From contig CALABV010000120.1 of assembly GCA_937886325.1 (NCBI GenBank), positions 1 through 22,456 on the forward strand: a DNA stretch of 22,456 nt. The letters are read 5' to 3'. Below, one piece after another: positions 15,371 to 22,456 of this stretch. Within the stretch, counting starts at the first letter, position 1. Each line of letters begins with the position of its first letter. The stretch comes from an uncultured Geobacter sp. (lineage in GTDB: Bacteria > Desulfobacterota > Desulfuromonadia > Geobacterales > Geobacteraceae). A program made the translations under genes and the position numbers. Under the pieces are notes generated by a model. It saw only the letters and a list, made by a program, of their open reading frames with translations. It had not been told where the DNA came from and searched no databases.

Positions 15371-17020
15371 ATGAGAATGAATGGAAATCTGAGGTTCACT
15401 GCCTGCCTGTTGATGGCATCCCTGGTCATTCCGGGATGCATGCACACTGAACCAAAGGCCGATAAGGAAGCATATCTGGCCGAGGCCATAGAGCCCCTCC
15501 CTCCACCACCCCCCTCCCCGGCCATGCACAAGCGCGCCATGATGGCAGCCCCTGCCGGGGCTCCCGCGGCCATGCCGCCGCGGCAGCCCTCGTCCCCGGT
15601 GGAATTCAATACCGAAGGCTATGATCGTGTTACGGAGAACCCGTTCTTGGACGTGCTGAACAACCCGCTCTCCACCTTCTCCATCGACGTGGATACCGCG
15701 TCGTACACCAACGTGCGGCGCTTCATCACCGGCGGCAGCCTCCCACCGCCGGATGCGGTCCGGATAGAGGAGATGGTGAACTACTTCGACTATGACTATC
15801 CCCAACCCGGGAAAGGCGAACCGTTCTCCTTCACCACCGAATTGACCGACGCGCCCTGGCAGCCGGGCAACAGGCTGCTTCTCATCGGGCTCCAGGGCCT
15901 CAAGGTTCCCACGGGCAAGCTCCCCCCGGCCAACCTGGTCTTTCTCATCGACGTGTCGGGCTCCATGTCCGACGAGAACAAACTGCCGCTCCTGATCAAG
16001 TCCTTCAAGCTGCTCGTCGGACAGCTCCGGTCCCAAGACAGGGTGGCCATCGCCGTCTATGCCGGACAAGCCGGGCTGGTGCTTCCCTCAACCGGCGGCG
16101 ATGAGAAGCACAAGATCCTGGCGGCCCTGGAAAGCCTCCAGTCAGGCGGAAGCACAGCGGGCGGAGCGGGAATCCAGCTTGCGTACAAGGTCGCCAAGGA
16201 AAATTTCATCAAGGGAGGGAACAACCGTGTGATCCTGGCCACGGACGGCGACTTCAACGTGGGCGCCTCCAGTGACGCCGAGATGGAGCGGCTCATCGAG
16301 GAGAAGCGCAACGACGGTATATTCCTGAGCGTGCTCGGCTACGGCATGGGGAACTACAAGGACTCCAAGATGCAGAAGCTGGCGGACAAGGGGAACGGCA
16401 ACTACGCCTATATCGACAACCTGCTGGAGGCGAAGAAGGTCCTGGTGTCCCAGTTCGGCGGCACCATGCTCACCATTGCCAAGGACGTGAAGATGCAGGT
16501 GGAATTCAATCCCGCCAAGGTGAAGTCCTACCGCCTGATAGGGTATGAAAAAAGGATGCTGCGGGCCGAGGACTTCGCCGATGACAAGAAGGACGCGGGC
16601 GAACTGGGTTCCGGCCACACCGTCACCGCACTCTACGAGATAGTGCCGGTCACGGGCGAGGCGGACGTGAACCGGGAGCTTACCTACCAGGATGTGCGGG
16701 TGAAAGAGAGCGCCAGGAAGAGTCCCGAGCTGGCGACCATCCGTTTCCGTTACAAGAAGCCGGACGGGGACGTGAGCAGGGAACTGGTGCGGAAGATCCC
16801 TTCAACCGCGGTGGGCATCGGCACGGCAAGCGAGAACATCCGATTTGCCGCGGCAGTCGCCGAATGGGGAATGCTCCTCCGCAAGTCCGAGTACAAGGGA
16901 AAGGCGAACTACGCCCAGGTGCTGGACCTGGCGCGCAAGGCCAAGGGGACGGATGATCCGGGGTACCGGGCCGAGTTCATCAGGCTGGTGGAAATGGCCG
17001 AACTGCAGGGAGGAAAGTAG
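15371..17020 (+). CDS. von Willebrand factor type A domain lipoprotein (YfbK-like)
   Basis: Predicted lipoprotein of 549 residues. The signal peptide ends in a lipobox LVIPGC (Cys23). A Pro/Ala/Met-rich segment (about 40-75; EPLPPPPPSP) follows, then a YfbK-type N-terminal domain (NPLSTFSIDVDTASYTNVRR, PPPDAVRIEEMVNYFDYDYP). The vWA domain (about 188-370) has the metal-ion-dependent adhesion motif DVSGS (D194, S196, S198) and ATDGDFNVG. The C-terminal region (about 400-549) fits the YfbK/DUF3520 tail. The start is set by GGAGGAAGGA before the ATG at 15371; reading upstream to 15245 lacks a start signal and would bury the signal peptide. The role is unknown; related proteins bind metal and protein ligands at the cell envelope. 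It is transcribed away from cbiM. Confidence 0.88.
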   Translation: MRMNGNLRFTACLLMASLVIPGCMHTEPKADKEAYLAEAIEPLPPPPPSPAMHKRAMMAAPAGAPAAMPPRQPSSPVEFNTEGYDRVTENPFLDVLNNPLSTFSIDVDTASYTNVRRFITGGSLPPPDAVRIEEMVNYFDYDYPQPGKGEPFSFTTELTDAPWQPGNRLLLIGLQGLKVPTGKLPPANLVFLIDVSGSMSDENKLPLLIKSFKLLVGQLRSQDRVAIAVYAGQAGLVLPSTGGDEKHKILAALESLQSGGSTAGGAGIQLAYKVAKENFIKGGNNRVILATDGDFNVGASSDAEMERLIEEKRNDGIFLSVLGYGMGNYKDSKMQKLADKGNGNYAYIDNLLEAKKVLVSQFGGTMLTIAKDVKMQVEFNPAKVKSYRLIGYEKRMLRAEDFADDKKDAGELGSGHTVTALYEIVPVTGEADVNRELTYQDVRVKESARKSPELATIRFRYKKPDGDVSRELVRKIPSTAVGIGTASENIRFAAAVAEWGMLLRKSEYKGKANYAQVLDLARKAKGTDDPGYRAEFIRLVEMAELQGGK

Positions 17021-17075
17021 GAAAAAAGGAGAGCCAATCCAGAATGATCAAGAATCTCCGGACCTGGGCGTGGAC

Positions 17076-17110
17076 ATCGAAGGGCGGCTTCCCGGGAGCC
17101 GCCCTTCGAT
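17076..17110. terminator. Long perfect hairpin between convergent genes, probably bidirectional terminator
   Basis: ATCGAAGGGCGGCT (17076-17089), 7-base loop, AGCCGCCCTTCGAT (17097-17110): a 14-bp perfect stem 55 bases after the vWA gene stop. It lacks a T-tract on either strand. Because the next gene points toward it, it probably blocks or processes transcripts from both sides. Confidence 0.65.
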
Positions 17111-17220
17111 TAGTCACGAATCCGAGATGCCTGAATGCCGAGACGGGCGGGATGCCGGGGTTTGAACGTCGCGGCTGCCGGTTCACGCCGGTTGCAACGG
17201 GTGAACGTCATCGGGCAGGT

Positions 17221-17631
17221 TCACCCCACGACAATGCTTTGTTCCGCGTCATCCTGAACGCGACTCTCTGATTGTTGAGAGCTCAAAGGCTGTCGTTCTC
17301 CGGTCAGATAGAGAAAATCAAGGTAATTAGTACGCCCGAGCAGTTCCTTCAGCCTGTCGGCGTCTTTCCGATAGCCTGAAGTCGCCGTGGGCGTGAGACC
17401 TGCTCCGAATTCAAGGAGCCTCACCCTGATATTCAGCGCTCTGGAGGCATCTTCCCGAGTCAACAACCGACCGTACGAAGGGTCACCCTCGATGACAAAT
17501 GCCGCTTCACTGCAATCTCTCCTCAGGACAACCCCATAGCTCGGAATCGGAAGGCAATCCTGCTCGTTGATTGATTCTACAACGACTTCGACACCTATTC
17601 CGGTAAAAAAACCAAGATAATCAACTTCCAC
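17221..17631 (-). CDS. Hypothetical protein
   Basis: I do not recognise a family. From a GTG at 17631 with a purine-rich GGGGGAGG nine bases upstream, the product is 136 residues: EVDYLGFFTGIGVEVVVESI, then a mixed alpha/beta-like pattern (LPIPSYGVVLRRDCSEAAFV, ALNIRVRLLEFGAGLTPTAT, RLKELLGRTNYLDFLYLTGE) and a Gln/Ser-rich tail. It has no signal peptide or membrane segment. A longer reading from a GTG at 17715 exists, but its extra residues look less protein-like and it lacks a ribosome binding site. Globular composition argues that it is real. It stands alone, convergent with the vWA gene. Confidence 0.55.
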   Translation of the reverse strand: MEVDYLGFFTGIGVEVVVESINEQDCLPIPSYGVVLRRDCSEAAFVIEGDPSYGRLLTREDASRALNIRVRLLEFGAGLTPTATSGYRKDADRLKELLGRTNYLDFLYLTGERQPLSSQQSESRVQDDAEQSIVVG

Positions 17632-17815
17632 GGGTCCCACCCTCCCCCTTGCCTGCCGAACAGGGGCTGCTCCACTCCGCGTGACGCGAATAAGAAAATA
17701 GAATGTTACTATCACCAGGGGAAATATCTGTCAATTATTCTAATGGTACGTACCCCGTGGTTATGCACACCGCTCATCGTCCAGCAGAATATCGAGAAGC
17801 CACACCGCTTTTTTA

Positions 17816-17844
17816 TTGACTCCGGTTTACAAACCGGATGAAAT
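17816..17844 (+). promoter_or_regulatory. Candidate promoter with palindromic operator in the spacer
   Basis: TTGACT (17816-17821), then 17 bases that make up most of a perfect palindrome TCCGGTTT-AC-AAACCGGA (17821-17838), then TGAAAT (17839-17844). The dyad fills the spacer exactly, a usual place for a repressor or a spacer-remodelling activator. It would drive the phosphatase gene at 17986. A hairpin function is possible, but no T-tract follows. Confidence 0.45.
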
Positions 17845-17985
17845 GGCTATCAAAAAATGGATCGGCGGAAAAGGTCCAACGGGGCGCATTCCACAACCGG
17901 AGCATTTTCGTCCGGACCACGCACGTGACGCTCAACCGGAGCATGTGATGGAAGGAGACAGGCGGATACCCCGCAGGAGACAATC

Positions 17986-18642
17986 ATGCCCATGACAACA
18001 GGCGCAATCATTTCTTTCACTGCATTGACACTTTTCCTTGCAACGGCCTTTCCCTCCCTCCTCCTTGCGAACAGCGCACCGCCAGGTACTAACTCGGAAA
18101 AATGCGGTGTCCCCCACCCCCCGGTCCGGCTTTCCGCGACAATTCGCCTCTCTGAACACCTCTACGGGCTTCCCGGCCTGGAAAATGTCGGGCGAGTGAC
18201 GCCGGACATCTACCGCGGCTCCCAGCCGGCGGGGAACGGCTACGACACCCTGAAAAAAATGGGAATACGGACGGTCATCAACCTGCGTACGTCCATGAGC
18301 GAAAAAAAGCAGGTGGAAGCGGCCGGCATGCGTTCCATCGAGATTCCTCTGAGCACCTTCAACAACGGCGACAAGGATAAGGTGGACCGGGTCGTGGCGC
18401 TCCTGTCAGACCCGGTGAACCGGCCCGTGTTCGTCCATTGCAGGCAGGGCCGCGACCGTACCGGGATCGTGGTGGCCGCCTACCGGATGAAGATGCAGGG
18501 ATGGCCCCTGGCCGCTGCCGAGGCGGAGATGGATTCCTTCGGATTCAATGATGTCTGGGTCAACCTGCGGCGCTTCCTCCATCGCTATGCCGCGGACGTG
18601 GAGCGACACGGCAAGAACGGGACTGTCGCTCACAAACGGTAA
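17986..18642 (+). CDS. Exported dual-specificity/tyrosine protein phosphatase family protein
   Basis: The 218-residue protein has an N-terminal signal sequence (ISFTALTLFLATAFPSLLLA, about 9-28), so it should act outside the cytoplasm. The catalytic loop HCRQGRDRT (151-159) is the CX5R(S/T) signature with nucleophile Cys152 and Arg158. Upstream, VTPDIYRGSQP and MGIRTVINLR are typical of the Siw14/DSP-like bacterial tyrosine phosphatase group. GGAG lies six bases before the ATG. Substrates may be phosphotyrosine, inositol phosphates or other small phosphoesters; nothing here decides. It seems to be a single-gene unit with its own promoter. Confidence 0.87.
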   Translation: MPMTTGAIISFTALTLFLATAFPSLLLANSAPPGTNSEKCGVPHPPVRLSATIRLSEHLYGLPGLENVGRVTPDIYRGSQPAGNGYDTLKKMGIRTVINLRTSMSEKKQVEAAGMRSIEIPLSTFNNGDKDKVDRVVALLSDPVNRPVFVHCRQGRDRTGIVVAAYRMKMQGWPLAAAEAEMDSFGFNDVWVNLRRFLHRYAADVERHGKNGTVAHKR

Positions 18643-18804
18643 CAACAGTACCTGTATCCGTGACGTTTTCACGCCTTCGTCTTCGCGGAACGCCTCTGCA
18701 TTCAGACATCGCTGATTCAGGCCGGATCCCGCACTATTGAGTAATGTCGCACAAGGAATCTCCAGGGGTGGGACAGACACTTTTCCTTGCCAACGGCAAA
18801 ATGC

Positions 18805-18810
18805 TATACT
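18805..18810 (+). promoter_or_regulatory. Candidate extended -10 element for the radical SAM gene
   Basis: TGCTATACT (18802-18810) is an extended -10 (TG-N-TATACT) 45 bases upstream of the ATG at 18855. No well-spaced -35 is evident, as expected for extended -10 promoters. Confidence 0.45.
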
Positions 18811-18854
18811 GACCGCGTTACTACCTTTACAAGGGTCACAATAAGGCGGAGTTC

Positions 18855-20276
18855 ATGAATTTACCGAACCACATGCTTTCCGCGCAATCTGTTCAGAACA
18901 AAGAGCCGGAAACCCGAAGCTCGACGAAACACATCACCCAAGAGGGTGTCATGCCTCCCCATCCGTCGCCGCATCCCGCTCTTCGCGGTCAACCCTCGAA
19001 ACTCTTCGTCGAGATTACCACCCGCTGCAATCTCAAATGCGAAGCGTGCGTAAAGCAATCACAGGACTCCGGTATAGTGGACGGAGATATGTCCATGGAA
19101 ACCTTCATGGCACTGGCTCCGGCCTTTTCCCACCTGGAAAGCCTTGTGCTGAACGGCATCGGAGAACCGCTACTGCATCCGCGCCTAGAGGACTTCATCA
19201 GAACGGCGAAAGCGTCCATGCCGAAGGCAGGCTGGATCGGGTTTCAGTCCAACGGCTCCCTTCTCACCGGGGAACGCGCCCGCGCACTGCTGCGCGCCGG
19301 ACTGGACCGCATTTGTCTCTCTCTGGATTCCGTTTCCTTCGAAACGTTTCGCAGGCTGCGGGAAGGCGGCGAGGTGGCGGATATCGAACATGCCCTGCGG
19401 CGCCTCACTTCCGCGAAGACCGTTACCGGAATATCCGGACTGGAAATCGGAATCGAGGTTGTTCTGAGGCGGGACACCTTCCGTGAACTCCCGGAGGTCC
19501 TCAGGTGGGCCGCTTCCCGCGGCGTAACCTTTGTCATCGCAACCCACCTCCTTCCTTATGATCCTTCCCACGTCCAACAGATAGCGTACGATTATAATTC
19601 AGACCAGGCCCGTGCCCTCTACGATCCTTGGAAAAAGAAGGCGGAACGGAAAGGGATAGAGATTCACCGGTATTTCGATATCTTCTGGCCTCCAAAGTGG
19701 TTCAGGACCCGGGAAGAACAGCGCATTCTGGATTACGTCCGCGATATGATGCGGGAGGCAAACCACAAGGGGATTTTTTTTCATGTAAAAAATCTTGTGG
19801 ATCAAGACGAGAATCTACACGGAGAGATAACGAGGGTTTTCAACGAGGCAAAAGCCGTGTCAAGGGATACAGGGCTCATCCTCACACTCCCGGAAATCGT
19901 TCCCAAAGCTGATCGCAAATGTGATTTCATCGAGGGAGGTTCGGCCATGGTTTCCTGGGACGGACGTGTCCACCCCTGCTATTTCCTGTGGCACAGATTC
20001 AATTGCTACCTCAAAAGACGTAATAACCAAAGACAGATTGACGCAAAGTCATTCGGCGCCCTGGGGATCGACACTATCACCGACATATGGAACAACCCCG
20101 CTTTCAAGGCATTTCGACAGGAGGCGATGCGGTACGATTCTTCGTACTGCACCAACTGCAATGTGGCTCCGTGCGGATTTATCGACACCAGGGAGTTTGA
20201 GAACGATTGCTCGGGCGTTACCGTCCCGTGCGGCGATTGTTTCTGGTGCATGGGCATGTTCCATTGCCTCCAGTAG
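18855..20276 (+). CDS. Radical SAM/SPASM protein, putative metalloenzyme or peptide maturase
   Basis: The 473-residue protein has the radical SAM core motif CNLKCEAC (C58, C62, C65), then NGIGEPLLHPRLEDFI, in which GxGEP replaces the usual GGEP, SNGSLLTGERARALL and LDRICLSLDSV. After a central insert (about 230-330) comes a cysteine-rich C-terminus: RKCDF, VHPCYFLWH, FNCYL, SSYCTNCNVAPCGF, ENDCSGVTVPCGDCFWCMGMFHC. This suits a SPASM domain with two auxiliary iron-sulfur clusters. It resembles radical SAM/SPASM proteins described from Geobacter as putative metalloenzyme maturases and the tungsten-oxidoreductase maturases (from memory). No target protein or small precursor peptide is seen next to it. 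An ATG at 18951 with its own upstream AGAGGG would remove 32 poorly conserved residues. Confidence 0.85.
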   Translation: MNLPNHMLSAQSVQNKEPETRSSTKHITQEGVMPPHPSPHPALRGQPSKLFVEITTRCNLKCEACVKQSQDSGIVDGDMSMETFMALAPAFSHLESLVLNGIGEPLLHPRLEDFIRTAKASMPKAGWIGFQSNGSLLTGERARALLRAGLDRICLSLDSVSFETFRRLREGGEVADIEHALRRLTSAKTVTGISGLEIGIEVVLRRDTFRELPEVLRWAASRGVTFVIATHLLPYDPSHVQQIAYDYNSDQARALYDPWKKKAERKGIEIHRYFDIFWPPKWFRTREEQRILDYVRDMMREANHKGIFFHVKNLVDQDENLHGEITRVFNEAKAVSRDTGLILTLPEIVPKADRKCDFIEGGSAMVSWDGRVHPCYFLWHRFNCYLKRRNNQRQIDAKSFGALGIDTITDIWNNPAFKAFRQEAMRYDSSYCTNCNVAPCGFIDTREFENDCSGVTVPCGDCFWCMGMFHCLQ

Positions 20277-20509
20277 CATCCGCATGCAATCCCGGCGACC
20301 CTCCCCAGCCCCATGAGATGCGGACCAAAAACCTCTTCCGTACGGCCCCGGCCACGTTTCCTTTCCCGGATTTTCACGGATTCAAGTACTTTTTCTTGCA
20401 AGCAGCGGCATGAAATGATATCCAGTGAGGTGTTCTTTAAGTAACGGATTCACGTTAAACGACGTTTTTGTTTTTCGCCGTTTCATCGTTACCTTCCAAG
20501 GAGACACCC

Positions 20510-22456
20510 ATGGATCGCAGCTTCCCCCGGAGCCTTGTCCGGCTCAACATCACCCAGTTTCTCGGCGCGTTCAACGACAACCTGCTCAAGCTCCTGATCA
20601 TCATTCACCTCATCAGGGTCCAGGGGGCCGAGAATGCGGGTATCATCGCGGCCCTGGCCGGGGCATCTTTCGTGATCCCTTTCCTGCTGTTCGCCGCACC
20701 CGCCGGGTGCCTGGCCGACCGCCTTCCCAAGTCCCGCCTGATCACCGCGCTCAAGGGGGTTGAGGTGGCGGTGTCGCTCCTGGCGGTGGGGGCCTTCGCC
20801 CTCGGACTGGAGAACGGCCTGTACGCCGTCGTGTTCCTCATGGCCGGACACAGCGCCTTTTTCGCCCCTGCCAAGTACGGCATCATCCCCGAACTGGTGG
20901 ACAAGGAAGAACTGTCGCGGGCCAACGGCCTCATCGAATCCTGCACCTTTCTCGGCATCATCGTGGGAACTGCCCTGGCCTCTCTCCTCGCCCTGCTGAC
21001 CGTGGATCGCCCGTGGCTGGCCGCCTGCTTCAGCCTGGCAGTCGCCCTGGCCGGCCTCTGGTCCGCCTCCACTATCGGGGCGAGCGAGGCGCGCGACCCG
21101 GCCAGAAAGATCGCCCTCTTCCCGGCGGAGATCTTCAGGACCATTAACGGCATCCGGGCCGACCGTGACCTGATGCTGGCCATCATCGGCCTCGCCTTCT
21201 TCATGTTCGTTGCCGCCTTCACCCAACTCAACCTGATCGGCTACGGCATGGAACGGCTGGGGCTGGACGAGGCCCGCAGCGGCTACCTGTTCCTTGCGGC
21301 CGCGCTCGGCATCGGCATCGGCTCGCTCCTGTCCGCCAAGCTCTCCGGCAGGAACGTGGAATTCGGCATCGTCCCTATCGGCGCGGCCGGCATAACCGTC
21401 TCCGCGCTCCTCCTCCATGCCGCGCCCGACAACCTGGCGACCTGCCTCGCCGTCATCGTGCTGTTCGGCGTGAGCGCGGGCCTCTTCAGCCTACCGCTCC
21501 AGACCTTCATCCAGTTCAGCGCCGACCCCGCCAGACGGGGCGAGGTACTCGCGGCCTCCACCTTCATCAGCTGGGTCGGGATCTTCCTCGCCTCCGGCGT
21601 CACGTACCTGTTCAACAAGGTCCTGAATCTGTCCGCTGCCGGAGGGTTCAGCGCCCTGGGCACCCTCACCCTGATTCTGACCCTGCTCACCTTTTGGGTC
21701 CTCCCCGACTTCTTTCTCCGTTTCATCGCCCTGGCAGCCATGCACCTCTTCTACCGCATCCGCATCGTGGGAGAGGAAAACGTTCCCCTGGAAGGTCCGG
21801 CGCTCCTCATCCCCAACCATGTGACCTGGGTCGACGCCCTGCTCCTGACCGCCACCAGCCAGCGCAGGATACGCTTCGTCATGGAGCGGGAATATTACAA
21901 CACACCCGTCCTGCGCGGCCTGTTCCGACTCATGGGGGCCATCCCCGTGTCGTCCGGGGACAGCCGCAGGGAGTTGGTGGAATTCATCCGCCAAGCCCGC
22001 CAGGCCCTGGACGACGGCTACATGGTCTGCATCTTCGCCGAAGGGGCGCTGACCCGCACCGGCATGCTGCGCGAGTTCCGGAGCGGTTTCGAGCGCATCG
22101 TCAGGGACAGCGGCCACCCCATCATCCCGATCTATATCGGCGGCGCCTGGGGGAGCATCCTCAGCTACGCCCACGGACGGCTCCTGTCACGACTCCCCAC
22201 CTTCTCCCCCTACCGTGTCTCCATTATCTTCGGCGCGCCCATGCCGGCAACCAGCACGGCCGTAGAGGTGCGGCAGGCGGTCATGGAGCTGTCGTGCGTC
22301 TATTTCGATTCCCGCAGGAAGTACCGCAAACCCCTGGGTGAATATTTCATCGATTCGGCCAAACAGAACTGGCGGCGCAAGGCGGTTGCCGACACCGGCG
22401 GCAGGGAGTTGACCTACGGCCGCACCCGGGCCGAAGCACTTCGGCTGGCGTCGAAG
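20510..22456 (+). CDS. MFS lysophospholipid transporter-acyltransferase fusion (LplT-PlsC/Aas-like), partial at right edge
   Basis: Open through the right edge in frame: 649 codons visible. The ATG at 20510 is preceded by AAGGAG. Residues 1-about 405 are a major-facilitator domain of the LplT type (NITQFLGAFNDNLLKLLIII, FAAPAGCLADRLPKSRLITA, SAFFAPAKYGIIPELV). Residues about 410-600 are a PlsC-type acyltransferase with HX4D in NHVTWVD (H437, D442), FAEGALTRTG (E511) and PIIPIYIGG. In Aas-like fusions an acyl-ACP/AMP-ligase domain follows; it would be outside the window. Likely role: import and re-acylation of lysophospholipids at the inner membrane. Confidence 0.9.
   Translation, partial: MDRSFPRSLVRLNITQFLGAFNDNLLKLLIIIHLIRVQGAENAGIIAALAGASFVIPFLLFAAPAGCLADRLPKSRLITALKGVEVAVSLLAVGAFALGLENGLYAVVFLMAGHSAFFAPAKYGIIPELVDKEELSRANGLIESCTFLGIIVGTALASLLALLTVDRPWLAACFSLAVALAGLWSASTIGASEARDPARKIALFPAEIFRTINGIRADRDLMLAIIGLAFFMFVAAFTQLNLIGYGMERLGLDEARSGYLFLAAALGIGIGSLLSAKLSGRNVEFGIVPIGAAGITVSALLLHAAPDNLATCLAVIVLFGVSAGLFSLPLQTFIQFSADPARRGEVLAASTFISWVGIFLASGVTYLFNKVLNLSAAGGFSALGTLTLILTLLTFWVLPDFFLRFIALAAMHLFYRIRIVGEENVPLEGPALLIPNHVTWVDALLLTATSQRRIRFVMEREYYNTPVLRGLFRLMGAIPVSSGDSRRELVEFIRQARQALDDGYMVCIFAEGALTRTGMLREFRSGFERIVRDSGHPIIPIYIGGAWGSILSYAHGRLLSRLPTFSPYRVSIIFGAPMPATSTAVEVRQAVMELSCVYFDSRRKYRKPLGEYFIDSAKQNWRRKAVADTGGRELTYGRTRAEALRLASK

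Overview
The window looks like chromosomal DNA of a GC-rich anaerobic delta-type proteobacterium of the Geobacter group (Desulfuromonadia). This is inferred from the class III (oxygen-sensitive) ribonucleotide reductase, the multi-component corrinoid and nickel/cobalt uptake genes, the SPASM radical-SAM protein and the overall protein style. No rRNA or other marker gene is present to fix the species.

Most of the window (about 1-15100) lies on the minus strand and centres on vitamin B12 and its metal. Reading with transcription: an energy-coupling-factor Ni/Co transporter (cbiM/nikMN, cbiQ, cbiO) is followed by an outer-membrane beta-barrel gene. Next is a long leader carrying TWO near-identical cobalamin riboswitches in tandem, upstream of a complete corrinoid import operon: btuB (outer membrane), btuF (periplasm), btuC and btuD (inner-membrane ABC transporter) and a dedicated tonB. 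A THIRD, divergent cobalamin riboswitch follows. Behind it lies a wrecked metE (B12-independent methionine synthase) that has lost about 470 internal residues, then cbiZ (corrinoid salvage amidohydrolase), nrdD and the start of nrdG, which runs off the left edge.

The most notable part is this corrinoid locus. Its receptor operon has a duplicated riboswitch with a small ORF between the copies. A B12-repressible metE has decayed while its riboswitch and 3' neighbour cbiZ remain. The layout could place cbiZ and possibly the B12-independent ribonucleotide reductase under that same switch. The metal transporter has a promoter with a NikR-like half-site pair over the start of transcription, so nickel is as likely a substrate as cobalt. 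An intrinsic terminator separates its M component from Q and O.

The right part (15371-22456) is mostly on the plus strand: a von Willebrand factor A (YfbK-like) lipoprotein, a convergent small hypothetical gene, an exported dual-specificity/tyrosine phosphatase with a palindrome exactly filling its promoter spacer, a radical SAM/SPASM protein resembling metalloenzyme maturases, and a gene running off the right edge that fuses an LplT-type MFS transporter to a PlsC-type acyltransferase. Intergenic stretches are short. The only long one (10162-10934) holds the tandem riboswitches, a promoter and a terminator. No tRNA, rRNA, CRISPR array, insertion sequence or phage gene was seen.
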